Shown here one piece after another: positions 5,363 through 7,597 of a stretch of 7,597 nucleotides of DNA (its first letter is position 1; each line of letters begins with the position of its first letter). Below the pieces are notes generated by a model, which saw only the letters and a program-made list of their open reading frames with translations, had not been told where the DNA came from and ran no database searches. Source of the DNA: JANNFX01 sp031380225 (GTDB lineage: Bacteria > Pseudomonadota > Alphaproteobacteria > Rhizobiales > Hyphomicrobiaceae); the NCBI GenBank assembly GCA_031380225.1, contig JANNFX010000157.1, positions 1 to 7,597 on the forward strand, read 5' to 3'. A program made the translations under genes and the position numbers.

Positions 5363-5534
5363 GCGCGTCCGGTCGTGAATACACATGTCTCAGATGTGTA
5401 CGTTCACGGATTGAAACCCGTCATTCGGCATGCCTTGTCAGTCCCTTCGCGGCCGCTCGATGTTTGGCTTGCCGAATGCTAAGATGCGAAACAGAGGTCT
5501 TGGGTGTATTAAGTTTTTTAGGAGCCTTTTTTCA
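5363..5534 (+). promoter_or_regulatory. Structured 5' leader of the VHL-beta gene (hairpin candidates)
   Basis: Two strong stems lie between the predicted transcript start and the coding region. The first (5374-5408) has 13 base pairs, made of CGTGAA/TTCACG and TACACAT/ATGTGTA with a two-base bulge (5401-5402), and a 7-nt loop. The second pairs CATTCGGCATGCC (5422-5434) with GGCTTGCCGAATG (5466-5478), 12 of 13 positions, around a 31-nt loop. Further on, the ribosome site AGGAG (5520-5524) sits between two runs of six T (5514-5519 and 5527-5532). No U run directly follows either stem, so neither is a terminator. I recognise no known riboswitch class. It could be a regulatory leader or a separate small RNA. 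Confidence 0.45.
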
Positions 5535-6539
5535 ATGACGCTTCATAAAAGCTCAACCCTGCACATTGCTGGCTTGGTGGTGTTTTTGATTGCCTTGCCA
5601 CAGCCGATGGCGCTCGCGGCGGCTGATATGCCGGGTGTGCAGGTCAACGGCGCGAAGGACGCTGGCCTCAAGTTTGCCGGTGCAGAGCAGACGGAGCTGC
5701 CAGGAGCAGCAGCGGCTTTTGACAGCGCAAAGGAATTGGGAACTGCCGATGCCTGGAACGCTTTTCTTGCCAACTACCCAACGGGCTTCCATGCCGATCT
5801 GGCCCGTGCCTACGTCAAGAAATTGACGGAACTGGCCCCGGCAGGCGCGGCTGCAGCGCTGGCGCCTACCGGCATTGCGCATGAACTGGCGTGTTCAGAG
5901 CGCGGCAAACTTTTCTCTAAGAACTCTGACGTTCCAACCAAGGTGACGTTCGTCAATAATTCCGGAATGCAACGCTCGATCCAATGGATCGATTTCAAGG
6001 GTGATCTCAAGGACTACGGCGGCTTAAATCCGGGCGCGCAGATCACATTGGATACCTTTGTCACGCATCCATGGATGGTTGCGACGGGCCCTGGCGACTG
6101 CCTGCAAATTTTCATGCCGGACCCCCAGCCCGCTATAATAGAATTGTTGCGACTTGCTGAAGATGATCAACGGTCGAAACCCGCGGCAAGGGGGGAGCTA
6201 CCGGCGAAAAAGAAGGTGGTCCGCGAGGAGCGCGAGGATAAATATGAACAGAAGCCCAAGAAGAAGCCGTTGGTATGCGGCCAGAACTACAAGCTTCGCA
6301 ACGGTGAGTGTGTGCTCATACAAAATTGCGGCGCCAATGCCTACCGCAGCCCGGAAGGCGATTGCTACTGCACCAAGAATTACAAAATGACGAATGGCAA
6401 ATGCGTTTGGAAAACGGACAAGCAAGGCTTCGAAGTCGCGCCATGGAAGAAAACAGGATGCAAGACATGGCAATCTCAATGCAGTGCAGGCAATAACAAG
6501 GCCTGTGGGCAATACGAGGCCAACTGCCAAGTCAATTGA
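5535..6539 (+). CDS. Exported VHL-beta-domain protein with cysteine-rich tail
   Basis: The 334-residue protein begins with a Sec signal peptide (hydrophobic core about 11-22, cleavage probably after ALAAA, residue 30). Residues 61-100 (FDSAKELGTADAWNAFLANY, then PTGFHADLARAYVKKL) form the short helical 'AFLANYP' module common beside other domains in alphaproteobacterial exported proteins. Residues about 136-195 match the von Hippel-Lindau beta domain: KVTFVNNSGMQRSIQWIDFKG, then a short YGGLNPGAQ turn and TFVTHPWMV, ending CLQIFMP. In animals this fold binds hydroxyproline; bacterial copies have no established ligand. A Lys/Arg/Glu-rich linker (about 212-245) leads to a tail with ten cysteines (248, 259, 265, 277, 279, 290, 309, 316, 324, 331), including two repeats of the form C-x(0-2)-N-Y-K-[LM]-x-N-G-x-C-V. 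Two more cysteines, 120 and 189, flank the VHL fold. The start at ATG 5535 has AGGAG ten bases upstream; upstream in-frame starts would fall inside the hairpin leader and precede the signal peptide. Confidence 0.75.
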   Translation: MTLHKSSTLHIAGLVVFLIALPQPMALAAADMPGVQVNGAKDAGLKFAGAEQTELPGAAAAFDSAKELGTADAWNAFLANYPTGFHADLARAYVKKLTELAPAGAAAALAPTGIAHELACSERGKLFSKNSDVPTKVTFVNNSGMQRSIQWIDFKGDLKDYGGLNPGAQITLDTFVTHPWMVATGPGDCLQIFMPDPQPAIIELLRLAEDDQRSKPAARGELPAKKKVVREEREDKYEQKPKKKPLVCGQNYKLRNGECVLIQNCGANAYRSPEGDCYCTKNYKMTNGKCVWKTDKQGFEVAPWKKTGCKTWQSQCSAGNNKACGQYEANCQVN

Positions 6540-6555
6540 CGGGTTTTGAGACGGT

Positions 6556-6605
6556 GCTTTGGGTTCGGGGTTTGCTGGATCAATGGCTGACCCTGAACCC
6601 GAAGC
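6556..6605 (+). repeat. Large inverted repeat / hairpin between VHL-beta and DUF482 genes
   Basis: Positions 6556-6570 (GCTTTGGGTTCGGGG) pair with 6591-6605 (CCCTGAACCCGAAGC) over 15 consecutive positions in RNA, two of them G-U, around a 20-nt loop. It begins 16 bp after the VHL-beta stop. No U tract follows on the plus strand, so it does not look like a standard intrinsic terminator. It could be a mRNA 3'-end barrier, an attenuator for the downstream gene or a REP-like element. Confidence 0.5.
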
Positions 6606-6659
6606 CTCCCGGCGGCGTACAAGGCATGGTAAAGCCGACGCCTGAGTCAAGGGCAACCC

Positions 6660-7597
6660 GTGCCATCAAGAGCCAAGACAGCTGTCGAAGTGGTGCCGCG
6701 CATTGCAGCGATTGATGCTGCCGAGTGGGACGCGTGCGCCAATTCCGATTCCTCTCAATTCAATCCTTTTATCGCTCACGCATTCCTGAAAGCGCTAGAG
6801 GATGCCGAGTCGGTCGGCGCGGGAACCGGGTGGTATCCGCAGCACCTTGTTGTCCGGGACAGTCAGGGCACTGTCGCCGCGTGCACGCCGCTCTATCTCA
6901 AGACCCACAGTCAGGGGGAGTATGTCTTTGATCACGCGTTTGCCAACGCGCTGCATCGTGCTGGTGGGCAGTATTATCCGAAGTTGCAAGGGGCGGTTCC
7001 GTTCACGCCCGTTCCTGGGCCGCGGTTTTTGATCCGGCCTGACTTGGCGCCTGGGGTCTACACCCCAATTCTCGCCGAAGCTGGTCTTGCGTTAGCAAAA
7101 AAGCTTCGGTGCTCATCACTGCACGTCACGTTCTTAGCCGAGCCAGAATGGCAAGCGCTCGGTCACCTCGGCTTTCTGCAGCGCACCGATCAGCAATTCC
7201 ACTGGTTCAATCGCGGCTATGCCAGCTTCGATGATTTCCTGGCGACACTGGCCTCAAGGAAACGCAAGACGGTGCGCAAAGAGCGCGAGCAAGCGCTGTC
7301 GGGTGGCATCGAGATTGAGCACGTCTCAGGTGCGGCGATCACGGAAGCGCATTGGGATGTGTTCTTCGATTTCTACATCGATACCGGCAACCGCAAATGG
7401 GGTCATCCGTATTTGAACCGTGAGTTCTTCTCGTGCCTCGGCGGCGTGATGGCGGACCGGTGCTTACTGGTGTTCGCTAAGCGTCGCGGCGCTTTCATCG
7501 GTGGAGCATTGAATTTGATCGGTGGCGACTGTTTATACGGTCGCTATTGGGGCTCAACCGAACCGCAGGCGTGCCTGCATTTCGAAGTCTGCTATTA
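6660..7597 (+). CDS. DUF482/COG3146 GNAT-like protein (peptidogalycan biosynthesis family), 3'-truncated by the window
   Basis: The frame is open from GTG 6660 to the window edge, giving 312 residues of a family usually somewhat under 400. AAGGG (6649-6653) lies six bases before the GTG. The family is recognised by an N-terminal block IAAIDAAEWDACANSDSSQF and NPFIAHAFLKALE (15-47), the signature YYPKLQGAVPFTPVPGPRFL (105-124), a long basic helix SRKRKTVRKERE (199-210), and RYWGSTEPQACLHFEVCY (295-312) near the end. The fold is a double GNAT-like acyltransferase related to the aminoacyl-tRNA-dependent peptidoglycan ligases such as FemAB; the reaction of this family has not been settled, and the 'peptidogalycan' name is inherited annotation. 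There is no signal peptide, so it is cytosolic. It follows the VHL-beta gene by 120 bp, with a strong hairpin in the gap. Confidence 0.85.
   Translation, partial: MPSRAKTAVEVVPRIAAIDAAEWDACANSDSSQFNPFIAHAFLKALEDAESVGAGTGWYPQHLVVRDSQGTVAACTPLYLKTHSQGEYVFDHAFANALHRAGGQYYPKLQGAVPFTPVPGPRFLIRPDLAPGVYTPILAEAGLALAKKLRCSSLHVTFLAEPEWQALGHLGFLQRTDQQFHWFNRGYASFDDFLATLASRKRKTVRKEREQALSGGIEIEHVSGAAITEAHWDVFFDFYIDTGNRKWGHPYLNREFFSCLGGVMADRCLLVFAKRRGAFIGGALNLIGGDCLYGRYWGSTEPQACLHFEVCY

Noticed and set aside
5403..5417. TTCACGGATTGAAAC resembles the 3' end of some type I CRISPR repeats.
   Set aside because: It occurs once only. No second copy at spacer distance and no cas gene is present, and it is explained as part of the leader stem region.
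5430..5534. Upstream extension of the VHL-beta protein (35 extra residues).
   Set aside because: It would bury the signal peptide inside the protein and start within a predicted leader stem. ATG 5535 has a proper ribosome site and begins a clean Sec signal.
6198..6656. 152-codon minus-strand frame with hydrophobic stretches opposite the VHL-beta tail.
   Set aside because: The hydrophobicity comes from reading the Lys/Glu-rich linker backwards. There is no ribosome site and no family resemblance.

Overview
The window reads as chromosomal DNA of an alphaproteobacterium, most likely of the Hyphomicrobiales (Rhizobiales). The basis is gene content and moderately high GC with several GTG starts. 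The genes include a DUF482/COG3146 protein, a short S49 peptidase without a membrane anchor, a COG4123 methyltransferase divergent from a long-chain polyprenyl diphosphate synthase, and a bacterial VHL-beta protein. The genus cannot be told from the sequence alone.

Layout. Positions 1-218 hold the end of an unrecognised small protein with a C-terminal hydrophobic segment. Positions 221-906 hold a complete HicAB toxin-antitoxin module, with a perfect 26-bp palindrome and a sigma70-type promoter in front of it. Convergent to it on the minus strand lie a small Sel1-repeat protein (920-1264), a short single-pass membrane protein (1323-1508), an S49 peptidase (1791-2621) and a tRNA1(Val)-A37-type methyltransferase (2666-3463). 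From about 3699 all genes are on the plus strand: polyprenyl diphosphate synthase (3699-4715), an exported FKBP prolyl isomerase (4803-5279), an exported VHL-beta-domain protein with a cysteine-rich tail (5535-6539), and the first 312 residues of a DUF482 protein that runs off the end (6660-7597).

How the genes relate. The divergent methyltransferase/S49 and polyprenyl synthase block looks like housekeeping: tRNA modification, proteolysis and the ubiquinone side chain. The FKBP and VHL-beta proteins both carry signal peptides and act outside the cytoplasm; a joint role is only a guess. HicAB is an accessory module that maintains itself and sits at the edge of the core block.

No gene-free stretch exceeds 300 bases. 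The longest gaps (1509-1790, 3464-3698, 5280-5534) are described below. The most unusual items are the VHL-beta/cysteine-rich exported protein with its hairpin-rich leader, the hicAB operator/promoter, and a 15-bp-stem hairpin between the VHL-beta gene and the DUF482 gene. I see no CRISPR array, insertion sequence, tRNA, rRNA or clearly new multi-gene defence system.
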